Origin: Kocuria varians
Lineage (GTDB): Bacteria > Actinomycetota > Actinomycetes > Actinomycetales > Micrococcaceae
Length of the DNA: 64,000 nucleotides
Direction of reading: 5' to 3'
Assembly (NCBI RefSeq): GCF_006539885.1
Contig: NZ_BJNW01000012.1
Location: 39,311 to 103,310 of the forward strand
Shown here: positions 1 to 10,300 of the stretch, in pieces
How positions within the stretch are numbered: position 1 is the stretch's first letter
Layout: every line of letters starts with the position of its first letter
Program-made: the position numbers and the translations under genes
The notes under the pieces: model-generated
What the model saw: the letters and a program-made list of their open reading frames with translations, nothing else
Database searches by the model: none
What the model was told of the DNA's origin: nothing

Positions 1-2
1 CC

Positions 3-1514
<1,512 letters not shown>

Positions 1515-1526
1515 TGCGCGGCCACC

Positions 1527-1608
1527 TCACGCGGAGCGTTCTCAACTGTCGATTTATTGAGAATGGTTCGTGATAAGCTCGCTCGTGATTTGATGACACC
1601 GATTCTCA
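1527..1608. promoter_or_regulatory. znuA operator region, three candidate Zur half-motifs
   Basis: Three related sites start with TGAGAA: 1527-1544 (minus), 1558-1573 (plus, TGAGAATGGTTCGTGA) and 1591-1608 (minus). The middle one abuts a possible -10 (TAAGCT, 1574-1579). Zur boxes are AT-rich inverted repeats in front of zinc uptake genes, and a Zur-type regulator is encoded at 5536-5985, so zinc-dependent repression is the natural reading. Calling them Zur sites is inference. Confidence 0.5.
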
Positions 1609-1644
1609 CGGGCCTGCGCCCGGATCGCGACCGGAGGGAAGCAC

Positions 1645-2619
1645 ATGACCACAGGACCCAGCATCCGTCACCACGGCCGGACGGCGGCGGCCGTCTGCCT
1701 GACCGCGCTGTCGGGCCTCGCGATCACGGCGTGCGGTGGGTCCCAGGACGCCGGCGGCTCCGACGGCGCGGCGAAGGTCCGCGTGGTCACGTCCACCAAC
1801 GTATACTCGGACCTCGCCTCCCAGGTGGGTGGTGACAAGGTCGAGGCCTCGCCGCTGATCGACTCCTCCGCCCAGGACCCCCACTCCTACGAGGCCACGC
1901 CCCAGGACAAGCTGCGCGCCGGCGAGGCGAAGCTCGTGGTGCTCAACGGCGGGGGCTACGACGAGTTCCTCTCCGGCCTCACCACGGACGACCAGCGCGT
2001 GGTGGACGCCGTGAAGGTCTCCGGGCTGCAGAGCGAGGAGCAGGCCAAGGAGTCGGAGCAGCACACCCACGCCGCGGGTGAGGAGCACCACCACGACCAC
2101 GGCGGCTTCAACGAGCACGTCTGGTACGACGTCGAGAGCATGCAGAAGGTCGTCGACGCAATCGCCACGCAGCTGGGAGAGGTGGACCAGGAGAACAAGG
2201 ACTACTACAGGGCCAACGCCGAGAAGGTCTCCTCCGAGCTGGGCACCGTGCGGGAGGACGTCGCCAAGATCAAGGGAACCGGCGGCTACGTGGCCACCGA
2301 GCCCGTGCCCGGCTACCTGCTGGAGGATGCCGGCCTGCACGACGACACCCCCGCGGAGTTCACCGCGGCGGTGGACTCGGAGTCGGACGCCGCACCGGCG
2401 GTATTCTCCAAGACCGTGGACCTCGTCACGAGCGACCACGTGTCCCTGCTGGCCTTCAACAAGCAGACCTCCACGGGACAGACCGAGCAGCTGCGCACCG
2501 CGGCACAGGACGCGGGCACCCCGGTGGTCGAGTTCAGCGAGACCATCCCGGACGGCAAGAACTACCAGCAGTGGATGACGGAGAACGCTCAGCACGTCGC
2601 CACGGCACTCAAGAAGTAG
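1645..2619 (+). CDS. znuA: Zinc ABC transporter substrate-binding lipoprotein (ZnuA family)
   Basis: The extracellular metal-capture component of a cluster A-I ABC importer, 324 aa. The start at 1645 has GGAGGG about 8 nt upstream. A lipoprotein signal peptide ends in the lipobox LAITAC with the acylated Cys at residue 30. A His/Glu-rich loop at about 133-152 (including EEHHHDH) is typical of zinc rather than manganese binders. NEHVWYD carries a conserved metal-ligand His, and the second lobe has the usual TFSKT-like spacing (VFSKTVDL). It is first in znuA-znuC-znuB, 3 nt before znuC. Candidate Zur sites precede it. Confidence 0.9.
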   Translation: MTTGPSIRHHGRTAAAVCLTALSGLAITACGGSQDAGGSDGAAKVRVVTSTNVYSDLASQVGGDKVEASPLIDSSAQDPHSYEATPQDKLRAGEAKLVVLNGGGYDEFLSGLTTDDQRVVDAVKVSGLQSEEQAKESEQHTHAAGEEHHHDHGGFNEHVWYDVESMQKVVDAIATQLGEVDQENKDYYRANAEKVSSELGTVREDVAKIKGTGGYVATEPVPGYLLEDAGLHDDTPAEFTAAVDSESDAAPAVFSKTVDLVTSDHVSLLAFNKQTSTGQTEQLRTAAQDAGTPVVEFSETIPDGKNYQQWMTENAQHVATALKK

Positions 2620-2622
2620 GAC

Positions 2623-3576
2623 ATGGATTCCAGCACCCCACCCACCGGCCACGGGCCGGACCTCCCGCTGCGCGACGTGCCGGAGCCACGCACGACGACC
2701 CCGGACCCCGGGGGGCCCGGCACGACGGCGCCCGGCGCGGCGGCAGGGCGTCGTCGTGATCCGGGGGCGCGGGCCGCCCCGGCGATCCGGCTGCGGGACG
2801 CGGAACTCGCTTTCGGCGACCGCGTGCTGTGGTCCGGGCTGGACCTGGACGTGGCCCCGGGGGAGTACCTGGCGGTGCTGGGATCGAACGGCACGGGCAA
2901 GACGAGCTTCCTCAAGGTGCTGCTGGGGTTGCTGCCGCTGACCTCCGGGACGGTGAGCGTGGACGGCCTGCGCCCGCGCGCCGCCGCCCGCCACGTGGGG
3001 TACGTGCCGCAGCAGCGCGGCTTCCCCGCGCGCACCCCGCTGCGCGCCAAGGACCTCGTGGCGCAGGGCGTGGACGGCGACCGCTGGGGGATCCGGCTGC
3101 ACCCCGGCCGCGTCCGACGCCGCGTGGCCGAGCTGCTCGAGCGCGTGGGTGCGAGCGACTACGCGAACGCCCCCGTGGGACTGCTCTCGGGCGGTGAGCA
3201 GCAGCGGCTGCGCGTGGCCCAGGCGCTCGCCGCGGACCCCTCCGTCATGCTGTGCGACGAGGCCCTGCTCTCCCTAGACCTGCACCACCAGCAGGTCGTG
3301 AGCGAGCTCGTCCACGAGCAGCGGGTGCGCCACGGCAGCGCGGTGGTGTTCGTCACGCACGACGTGAACCCGATCATCGACCACGTGGACCGCATCCTGT
3401 ACCTCGCCAACGGCTCCTTCAGGATCGGCACCCCGGACGAGGTGCTGCGCTCCGACGTGCTCTCTGAGCTGTACGGCACCCGCATCGAGGTGCTGCGCAG
3501 CAACGGCCGCATCCTCGTGGCGGGGCGCCCGGACAGCACGCACCACACCGACTCCCCGGAGGAACTGATCCCGTGA
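2623..3576 (+). CDS. znuC: Zinc ABC transporter ATP-binding protein (ZnuC family)
   Basis: The cytoplasmic ATPase powering zinc import, 317 aa. Walker A is GSNGTGKTS (about residue 88), the signature is LSGGEQQRLRVAQ, Walker B is VMLCDEALLSLDL and the switch His is in VTHD. The first roughly 55 residues are Pro/Thr/Arg-rich and lie outside the ABC fold. The start at 2623, 3 nt after znuA, may therefore be genuine but extended, and a start about 40 codons later cannot be excluded. The gene overlaps znuB by GTGA. The residue after the Walker B Glu is Ala where many family members have Pro. Confidence 0.88.
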   Translation: MDSSTPPTGHGPDLPLRDVPEPRTTTPDPGGPGTTAPGAAAGRRRDPGARAAPAIRLRDAELAFGDRVLWSGLDLDVAPGEYLAVLGSNGTGKTSFLKVLLGLLPLTSGTVSVDGLRPRAAARHVGYVPQQRGFPARTPLRAKDLVAQGVDGDRWGIRLHPGRVRRRVAELLERVGASDYANAPVGLLSGGEQQRLRVAQALAADPSVMLCDEALLSLDLHHQQVVSELVHEQRVRHGSAVVFVTHDVNPIIDHVDRILYLANGSFRIGTPDEVLRSDVLSELYGTRIEVLRSNGRILVAGRPDSTHHTDSPEELIP

Positions 3577-4586
3577 TCCTGGCCGACATCGACTGGAGCT
3601 CGTTCGTGAGCTCCGTGTTCGTCTTCGACGACTACGGCGAGCTGCTCGCCCTCGTGCGCAACTCCCTGTGGGCCGGGGCCGTGCTTGGCCTCGTGGGCGG
3701 GGTGGTCGGCACGTTCGTGGTGATGCGCGACCTCGCGTTCGCCGTGCACGGGATCGCGGAGCTGTCCTTCGCCGGCGCGGCCGCCGCGCTGCTGATCGGC
3801 GCGGACGTGATCACCGGCTCCCTCGTGGGCTCCGTGCTGGCCGCGCTCATCATGGGCTTCACGGGACTGCATGCGCGCGAGGGCAACTCCTTCGTGGGCG
3901 TGTTGATGCCCTTCGGCCTGGGCCTGGGCATCCTCTTCCTCTCCCTCTACCAGGGGCGCTCCTCCAACAAGTTCTCCCTGCTCACCGGGCAGATCGTCTC
4001 GGTCTCCTCGCTGCAGCTCACGTCCATGGTGGTGCTCTCGGCGCTCGTGCTGGGTGTGCTGGTGCTCGTGTGGCGCCCGCTGACGTTCGCGAGCACGGAC
4101 CCGTTCGTGGCCCAGGCGAAGGGTCTGCCGGTGCGTGGGCTCTCGATCCTGTTCATGGTGCTGCTGGGGATCTCTGTGGCGCTGTCCGTGCAGATCGTGG
4201 GCGCGCTGCTCGTGCTCGCGCTGCTGATCACCCCGGCCGCGGCGGCCATGAACCTCACCGCGAGCCCCGTGCGCACCGTGGTGCTCTCGGTGGTCTTCGC
4301 CGAGCTCGCGATGGTGGGCGGAATCCTGCTCGCCCTGGGCGGGAACATTCCCATCAGCCCCTACGTGACCACCATCTCGTTCCTGCTGTGGCTCGTCTCT
4401 CGCGTGGTGCGGTGGGCGCGTGAGCGCTCGTCCTCGTACCGGAGCGGGACGACGACGCCGCACGGCGCACCGACCGACGCCGGTGACGCTGCCGCGGTGG
4501 GCGGCACCGCGGCGTCGTCCGATCCGGCGGGATCCCTGACGGACGGTGCCGCCGTCCCGGGCAGCGCCGCTCAGAAGAGGACCTGA
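3573..4586 (+). CDS. znuB: Zinc ABC transporter permease (ZnuB / ABC-3 family)
   Basis: The membrane channel of the zinc importer, 337 aa, with about eight hydrophobic helices between residues 25 and 285 and the ABC-3 pattern (FVVMRDLAFAVHGIAELSFAG near the start, LLITPAAAAMNL late). The GTG start overlaps the znuC stop (GTGA), so translation is probably coupled. A hydrophilic Ala/Gly/Ser-rich tail of about 50 residues follows the last helix. The 3' end overlaps the convergent diacylglycerol kinase gene by 16 nt. Confidence 0.88.
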   Translation: MILADIDWSSFVSSVFVFDDYGELLALVRNSLWAGAVLGLVGGVVGTFVVMRDLAFAVHGIAELSFAGAAAALLIGADVITGSLVGSVLAALIMGFTGLHAREGNSFVGVLMPFGLGLGILFLSLYQGRSSNKFSLLTGQIVSVSSLQLTSMVVLSALVLGVLVLVWRPLTFASTDPFVAQAKGLPVRGLSILFMVLLGISVALSVQIVGALLVLALLITPAAAAMNLTASPVRTVVLSVVFAELAMVGGILLALGGNIPISPYVTTISFLLWLVSRVVRWARERSSSYRSGTTTPHGAPTDAGDAAAVGGTAASSDPAGSLTDGAAVPGSAAQKRT

Positions 4587-5539
4587 ACCGCCGCGGGGAG
4601 GACCTCGACGGACACCGGCAGGGGGCCCAGCCGTTCGCCGTCGCCGTAGGCCGCGGCCTCCGGCTCCCGCGCGGTGGGCGGGGCGCCGTGCAGCGAGGCG
4701 GTCGCGGAGACCGAGGGCTCCACGGCCACCTGCGGCAGGGATAGGTGCTTGCCCACGAACAGGCGTGGGAACAGCACCGCGAGGCTCGCCGGCCCCACGT
4801 CCGAGACCGCGAACAGGTCCAGGACACCGTCCTCGGCGTCCGCGTCCGGCAGGATCGTCAGCCCACCCCCGATCGAGGACGTGTTGGCGAGCACCAGGAA
4901 GGACAGGTTCGTGTCGATCACGTGCAGCATGCCGTTCGGCGCGGTCCACGTGAGGTCGTAGCGGCGGGCCCGCATGGACACGGCCTCCAGCGCGAGGGCG
5001 ACCAGGTACTTCGCGGAGGCCCTGACGCGCGGCCACGTGTTGGCCCGTGCATTGACGCGGGCGTCCAGACCCAGGCACACGGCGGTCGCGCACACGTGCT
5101 CCGTGCCGTCCGCGCAGCGCACGTGGATCAGGTCCATGGTGCGCGGGGCCGATTCGAGCCCGCGCAGCATGCGCCCGGTGGCCCGTTCGACGTCGCCCAC
5201 GGGAACACCCCGGTAGCGCGCGAGGTCGTTGCCCGAGCCCGCGGGCACCAGGCCGAACGGGAACTCGACCCCCTGCAGGCGCATCGTCTCGAGGCACTGC
5301 AGCACCAGGTGCGCCATCCCGTCCCCGCCCACGGCGACCACCGCGGCGATGCTGGTGGAACGGGAGCGCAGCAGGTCCGTGAGGTCCCGGGTGAGCTGCT
5401 CCGGGGTGGCGGCGGAGACCGGGACCGGCTGCAGTCCTGCCGCGCGGATCACGCCGGAGGCACGCTCGCACGCGGTGCGGCCCGGGCGGGAACCGCCGTG
5501 GTGGACGAGCAGGACCTCGCGGGGCTGGTCCGCGCTCAC
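4571..5539 (-). CDS. Diacylglycerol / lipid kinase family protein
   Basis: A 322 aa enzyme of the DAGK catalytic-domain family (NAD-kinase-like fold plus YegS-type C-terminal domain), expected to phosphorylate diacylglycerol or a related lipid at the membrane. The nucleotide-binding signature AVVAVGGDGMAHLV lies at about residues 65-78, followed by GLVPAGSGNDLARYRG. The GTG start at 5539 overlaps the zur stop by 4 nt (GTGA), so the two are co-translated. The reading frame stays open upstream of 5539, but that part only shadows zur. Its pairing with a zinc regulator has no obvious functional reason. Substrate unproven. Confidence 0.85.
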   Translation of the reverse strand: MSADQPREVLLVHHGGSRPGRTACERASGVIRAAGLQPVPVSAATPEQLTRDLTDLLRSRSTSIAAVVAVGGDGMAHLVLQCLETMRLQGVEFPFGLVPAGSGNDLARYRGVPVGDVERATGRMLRGLESAPRTMDLIHVRCADGTEHVCATAVCLGLDARVNARANTWPRVRASAKYLVALALEAVSMRARRYDLTWTAPNGMLHVIDTNLSFLVLANTSSIGGGLTILPDADAEDGVLDLFAVSDVGPASLAVLFPRLFVGKHLSLPQVAVEPSVSATASLHGAPPTAREPEAAAYGDGERLGPLPVSVEVLPAAVQVLF

Positions 5540-5985
5540 CGGGCCGCGCCCGGTGCCTGGGCCCCGGCGGCGGCGCGCTGCGTGCACTCGGCACAGATGC
5601 CGCTGATCTCGATGGTGTGGTCCACGTCCGAGTAGCCGTAGCGCCGGGCGGTCTCCGCGGCCCAGGCCTCCACCTCGGGCACCTCGAGCTCCACGGCGGC
5701 CCCGCACGAGCGGCACACCAGGTGGTGGTGGTGGTGCTCCGCCTCGCAGCGGCGGTAGATGGCCTCGCCGTCCGCGCTGCGCAGCACGTCCACCTGGCCC
5801 AGCTCCGCCATGGACTGCAGGATGCGGTAGGTGGTGGCCAGGGAGACGGGCTCGTCCCGCTCCTGCAGCACGCGGTGCAGGTCCTGGGTGGAGATGAAGT
5901 CGTCCAGGTGCTGCAGGGCCCCGACGATCGCGCGGCGCTGCTTGGTGTTGCGCACTTCCGCGTGCTGGGTCTTCCTGGTGCTCAC
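5536..5985 (-). CDS. zur: Fur-family zinc uptake regulator (Zur)
   Basis: A dimeric metal-sensing repressor of 149 aa. The N-terminal winged helix includes RRAIVGALQHLDDFISTQ and SLATTYRILQSM. A metal site EAEHHHHHLVCRSCG and a second Cys pair CAEC form the structural zinc site of the Fur family. The neighbouring znuABC makes Zur more likely than Fur. The GTG start at 5985 is preferred: it has AAAGGA about 8 nt upstream, and a TACCAT -10 covers the alternative ATG at 6021. It overlaps the kinase gene downstream. Confidence 0.85.
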   Translation of the reverse strand: MSTRKTQHAEVRNTKQRRAIVGALQHLDDFISTQDLHRVLQERDEPVSLATTYRILQSMAELGQVDVLRSADGEAIYRRCEAEHHHHHLVCRSCGAAVELEVPEVEAWAAETARRYGYSDVDHTIEISGICAECTQRAAAGAQAPGAAR

Positions 5986-6019
5986 CCGGTGGTCCTTTCC
6001 CTGGCTGAATGGTGCCGCC

Positions 6020-6025
6020 ATGGTA
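6020..6025 (-). promoter_or_regulatory. -10 element of zur-dagK
   Basis: TACCAT on the minus strand. It predicts a transcript start near 6013 and a leader of about 28 nt that carries the AAAGGA ribosome site before the GTG at 5985. Confidence 0.4.
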
Positions 6026-6131
6026 GCGCGCTGTTCCGACCCCCAGGACGGGGGACGTCACACGCGGACCCGTCCCCGTTCCGGCGGGCCCGCGGGTGCC
6101 CGGAGACCTGCTGCGCGGGGTGCTCAGCCGC

Positions 6132-6137
6132 TACGCT
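6132..6137 (+). promoter_or_regulatory. -10 element of the MBL-fold gene (leaderless)
   Basis: TACGCT is followed by exactly 6 nt and then ATG at 6144. No ribosome-binding site is present, so the start codon is probably at or next to the transcript 5' end. Confidence 0.5.
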
Positions 6138-6143
6138 GGCAGC

Positions 6144-6806
6144 ATGCTGCTGACCAAGTTCACCCACTCGTGCGTGCGCCTCGAGAAGGAGGGCCACGTG
6201 CTCGTGATCGACCCCGGAACCTTCTCCGAGGTGGAGGAGGCGCTCGAGGGTGCCGGCACGGTGCTGATCACCCACGTGCACGCGGACCACTACGACGCCG
6301 ACCGGCTGGTCGCCGCGCTGCAGGCCTCCCCGGACCTCGCCGTCCACGGCCCGCGCCAGGTGATCGAGGAGCTCGCGCCGCGCGTCGAGGACGCTGCGCT
6401 GCTGCACGCCGTGGATGCCGACTCAGAGTTCGCGGCGGGGCCGTTCACCGTGCGCACCTTCGGCGGTCAGCACGCGCTCATCCACCCCCTGATCCCCACC
6501 ATCCAGAACGTGGGCTACGTGGTCGACGACGTCGTGTTCCACCCGGGGGACTCCTTCGTGGTGCCGCACGGGCTGACCGTTCCCACCGTCCTGGTGCCGC
6601 TGCACGCCCCGTGGTCCAAGATGTCCGAGGTGATCGACTTCGTCATCGCCACCCGCGCCACCCGGGTGTACCAGATCCACGACGCCCTGCTCTCCGAGAC
6701 CGGCTTCGGCGTGGTCGAGAAGCAGGTTTCCCACTTCGCCGGGGTCTACGGCACCGAGTACCGCCACCTGGACACCCGCGAGAGCGTGGAGCTCCCCGCA
6801 GCCTGA
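6144..6806 (+). CDS. MBL-fold metal-dependent hydrolase
   Basis: A 220 aa metallo-beta-lactamase-fold protein related to the UPF0173/YtxM-like hydrolases. The dinuclear metal motif is HVHADHYD at about residues 45-52. Later ligands appear as GGQHALIH and FHPGDSF. The ATG at 6144 was chosen because a TACGCT -10 ends 6 nt upstream and no upstream in-frame start has support. Substrate unknown. It stands alone between zur (divergent) and the HIT gene 47 nt downstream, with which it may be co-transcribed. Confidence 0.8.
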   Translation: MLLTKFTHSCVRLEKEGHVLVIDPGTFSEVEEALEGAGTVLITHVHADHYDADRLVAALQASPDLAVHGPRQVIEELAPRVEDAALLHAVDADSEFAAGPFTVRTFGGQHALIHPLIPTIQNVGYVVDDVVFHPGDSFVVPHGLTVPTVLVPLHAPWSKMSEVIDFVIATRATRVYQIHDALLSETGFGVVEKQVSHFAGVYGTEYRHLDTRESVELPAA

Positions 6807-6853
6807 CCACCGGGGTTCCGAACGGGCCCCATCCGCATCGAAAGGACATCGCC

Positions 6854-7282
6854 GTGAGTTCAGTGTTCAGCAAGATCATCGAGGGCGACCTGCCCGGGCG
6901 CTTCGTGTGGCGCGACGAGCAGTGCGTGGGCTTCCTGTCCATCCAGCCGCTCGCCCAGGGCCACGTGCTCGTGGTGCCCCGGCAGGAGGTCGACGCGTGG
7001 GTGGACCTGCCCGCGGACCTGGCGGCGCACCTGATGACCGTCTCCCAGACCATCGGCAAGGCCATCGACACCGCCTTCCGGCCCAAGCGCGTGGGGCTGA
7101 TGATCCAGGGCTTCGAGGTTCCGCACACCCACCTGCACGTGTGGCCCACGAACTCCATCGAAGAGTTCGACTTCGCCAACGTGGACCAGGACCCTGACCC
7201 GGCCGCGATGGACGACTCCGCCCGCCGGATCCGTGAGGCGCTCGTGGCCCAGGGGCACGCGGAGCACGTCGAGTTCGACTGA
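6854..7282 (+). CDS. HIT-family nucleotide hydrolase
   Basis: A 142 aa histidine-triad protein that should hydrolyse nucleoside phosphoramidates or dinucleoside polyphosphates. The histidine triad is HTHLHVWP at about residues 92-99, and the N-terminal FSKIIEGDLPGRFVWRDE is typical of the HINT branch. The GTG at 6854 is preceded by AAAGGA at 6841. An acidic tail (EEFDFANVDQDPDPAA) follows the triad. The exact substrate is not predictable. Confidence 0.85.
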   Translation: MSSVFSKIIEGDLPGRFVWRDEQCVGFLSIQPLAQGHVLVVPRQEVDAWVDLPADLAAHLMTVSQTIGKAIDTAFRPKRVGLMIQGFEVPHTHLHVWPTNSIEEFDFANVDQDPDPAAMDDSARRIREALVAQGHAEHVEFD

Positions 7283-7305
7283 CGCGTCGTGCCAACGCGA
7301 TGAGG

Positions 7306-7343
7306 AGGGGCGCGGGGCACCCGGGACGGGTGCCCGCGCCTCT
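7306..7343. terminator. Bidirectional hairpin terminator between HIT gene and hrpA
   Basis: A GC-rich inverted repeat (arm 7306-7322, arm 7328-7343, 5-nt loop, one bulge) lies between two convergent genes and is followed by TCTTG on the plus strand. Confidence 0.65.
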
Positions 7344-7364
7344 TGCGTGCCGGGAGGGCCCGGA

Positions 7365-10300
7365 TCAGGAGAGCTCGCGCAGCTTCTTGCGGATCCGCTT
7401 CTCGGAGACGGTGTGCGCGGTGCCGAGCTCCTGCGCGAAGAACGAGATCCGCAGCTCCTCGAGGTCCCACCGCACGCCGGACAGCGCCGCCGGGACGGGG
7501 ACGTTCGCCGGGACGGCGTCGAGGGCCGCGCGGTACTCGTCCTGCAGGTCGTGCACCGTCTGCATGGCCACGGCATCGCGCTGCAGGTGCCCGGAGAGCT
7601 TGTCCAGGCGGGCGTTGACCCCGGCGAGGTAGCGCGGCAGGTGCTGCAGCGCGCGCCAGCCGGTGCGGGCGACGAAGCCCGGGTAGACCAGCGCGGAGAC
7701 CTGCTCGGACATGTCCGTGAACGCCGGGACGGCCCCCAGCGAGCCGGGCTTCTTGAGTCGCTTGCGCACGGTGTTGGCCTCGGTCAGCGTGGTGGTGACC
7801 AGGGCCGTCACCGCGAACACGGTGTCGATCAGTTCCGCGCGCACGTGCTCCGCGACGCGCTCGAACTCCTCCCGCGTGAACGGCGGCTCCTCTGGGACGA
7901 GCCGGTCGATCGCCGCGACCGTGCAGTCGTGGATCAGCGCCTCGACCGAACCGTGCGGGTTCTGGGTGAAGATGAGCCGTTCCTTCTGGCTCAGGTGCTC
8001 CACCACGTAGCGGTGCACGGACGGCAGCACGCGCTGCAGCAGCGCGATCACGCCGTCCCGCTGCGCCGCACGCTGCTCCTGCGGATCGCTCAGGATCCGC
8101 AGGTCCACGCGCGGCGGCTCGGTGGAGCCCGGCGTGCCGGACGGCGTGGCCACGAGCGTGGGGTAGCCCGTGACGGTCTGGCCGGCGACCACCGTCTCCA
8201 CGCTGCGGGGCGGGTCCGGCTCGGGCCAGGCCGCGAGGTTCTCGCGCTCCACGGACGACGCCGCCCGCGCACCGGAGGCCCGTGGGCCGGGTGCGGGGGC
8301 GTTGCCCCCGCCCCCGCGGCGTCGTCCCCGGCCCTTCCGCGAGGAGCCGGTGGCGTCCCCGGGACGGCCCGGGGCGTCGTCGTCCGTGCGGGCGGCGTCG
8401 TAGAGCTGTGCCGCCGCGCCGCCCAGCGACTCCGCGAGCGCCTCGCGGACCCGGGACCGCAGCCGCTGCTTGAGCTCGGTGAGGTCGTCGCCGCGGCCCA
8501 GCACGGCGTTGCGGGCGTCGCGGACCTCGAAGCTCATGCGCAGGTGGGTGGGCAGCGTCTCGGGGTGGAAGTCCGTGGCGGTGACGGTGTGTCCGCGCAG
8601 GCGCTGCAGCACCGTGGCGAGGGAGGCCAGGAGGGAGTCGGTGGCCGGGTCGAACTCCGCGTCCAGGCGGGCGACGGCAGCCGCGGCCGTGTCCGGGGCG
8701 GGCACGAAGTTGCGTCGCACGGCCTTGGGCAGGGACTTGATCAGCGCCGTCACGAGCTCCACGCGCAGACCCGGGATGTGCCACTCGAACTGCTCGGGGA
8801 ACAGCCGGTCCAGGAACAGCACCGGGATCCGCACCGTCACGCCGTCGGCGGTGTCCGCACCGGGGGCGAACTCGTAGTCCAGGTCCAGGCTGAGCTCGCC
8901 GTCCGCGGAGGCAACCGTCCACGAGCGCGGGAAGGAGTCCGTGTCCAGGGCGGGCCCCTCGGGGGCGATCAGGTCCTGCGGGGTGAGGTCCAGCAGGTGT
9001 TCGTCCTGCTGGCGGGCCTTCTTCCACCACGAGTCGAAGTGCCGCTGCGAGACCACGCTCTCGGGGATCCGGGCGTCGTAGAAGTCGAAGAGCACCTGGT
9101 CGTCCACGCGCAGGTCCTTGCGGCGCATCCGGTTCTCGAGCTCCTCGACCTCCGCGAGGGCCTTCCGGTTGCGCTTGACGAACGTGTGGCGGGTCTGCCA
9201 GTCACCCTCGACGAGCGCGTGGCGGATGAACAGCTCGCGCGACAGCGGCGGGTCGATCGAGGAGAACAGCACGGGCCGTTCCTGGACGAGCGGCAGCCCG
9301 TAGAGCGTGACCTTCTCCGAGGCCATGACGGCGCCGCGGGAGCGGGACCAGTGCGGCTCGGAGTAGCTGCGCTTGACGAGCTGCGGCGCAAGCTCCTCGA
9401 CCCACTCGGGGGAGATGGCCGCGTTGGTGCGCGCCCACAGGCGGGTGGTTTCCACGAGCTCCGCAGAGACGATCCAGTCCGGGGCCTTCTTGAACAGGGC
9501 CGATCCCGGGAAGATCGCGAACCGCGTGCCGCGCGCGCCCCGGTACTCGCGGCTGCGCTCGTCCCGCACGCCGATGTTGCTGAGCAGCCCGGAGAGCAGG
9601 CTCTTGTGCACGGCGTCCTGGTTCGCGGCGACGTCGATCTCACGCGAGCCGCCGGCGTCGATGCCCACCTGCCGGGCGATCTGGCGCAGCTGCGCGTAGA
9701 GGTCCTGCCACTCGCGGATCCGCAGGAAGTTCAGGTACTCCCGCTTGCACAGCTTGCGGAACTGCGAGGGGGACAGGTCCTGCTGCTGCTCCTGCAGGTA
9801 CTGCCACAGCAGTCCGTAGGAGAGGAAGTCCGAGGTCCGGTCGCGGAACCGCGCGTGGAACTCGTCCGCGGCCTGGCGCTTCTCGAGCGGCCGCTCGCGC
9901 GGGTCCTGCACGGTCAGCGCCGCGGTGAGCACGAGCACTTCCCGCACGCAGCCGCGCCGCTGCGACTCGACGATCATGCGCCCGAGGCGCGGGTCCACGG
10001 GCAGCGCCGCGAGGATCTCGCCGGTGCGCGTGAGCGGGCCGCGCGACTTCCCGCGCCCGCGGGCGCCTCCCCGGGAGCGGCCGCCCCGGGAACGGCCGCG
10101 GTGCGCCGGGCCCGACGCCGCGGCGTCGTCCTCCGCGCCCGTGTCACCGGGACCGCGCAGCGCGCCGAACTCGCGCAGCAGCAGCACACCGTCCTTGACG
10201 GCGCGCGCATCCGGCTTCTGCACGAACGGGAACTCCATGATGTCCGAGGGCTGAGAGACCACGCCCACGGAGATCATCTGCAGGATCACGGCCGCGAGGT

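Noticed and set aside
6021..6023. ATG at 6021 as zur start
   Set aside because: It lies within the likely -10 element, and the GTG at 5985 has a well-placed ribosome site.
4571..6061. A longer kinase reading frame starting at 6061
   Set aside because: Everything upstream of 5539 overlaps zur in another frame. The GTG at 5539 forms the usual GTGA overlap and begins the conserved domain.
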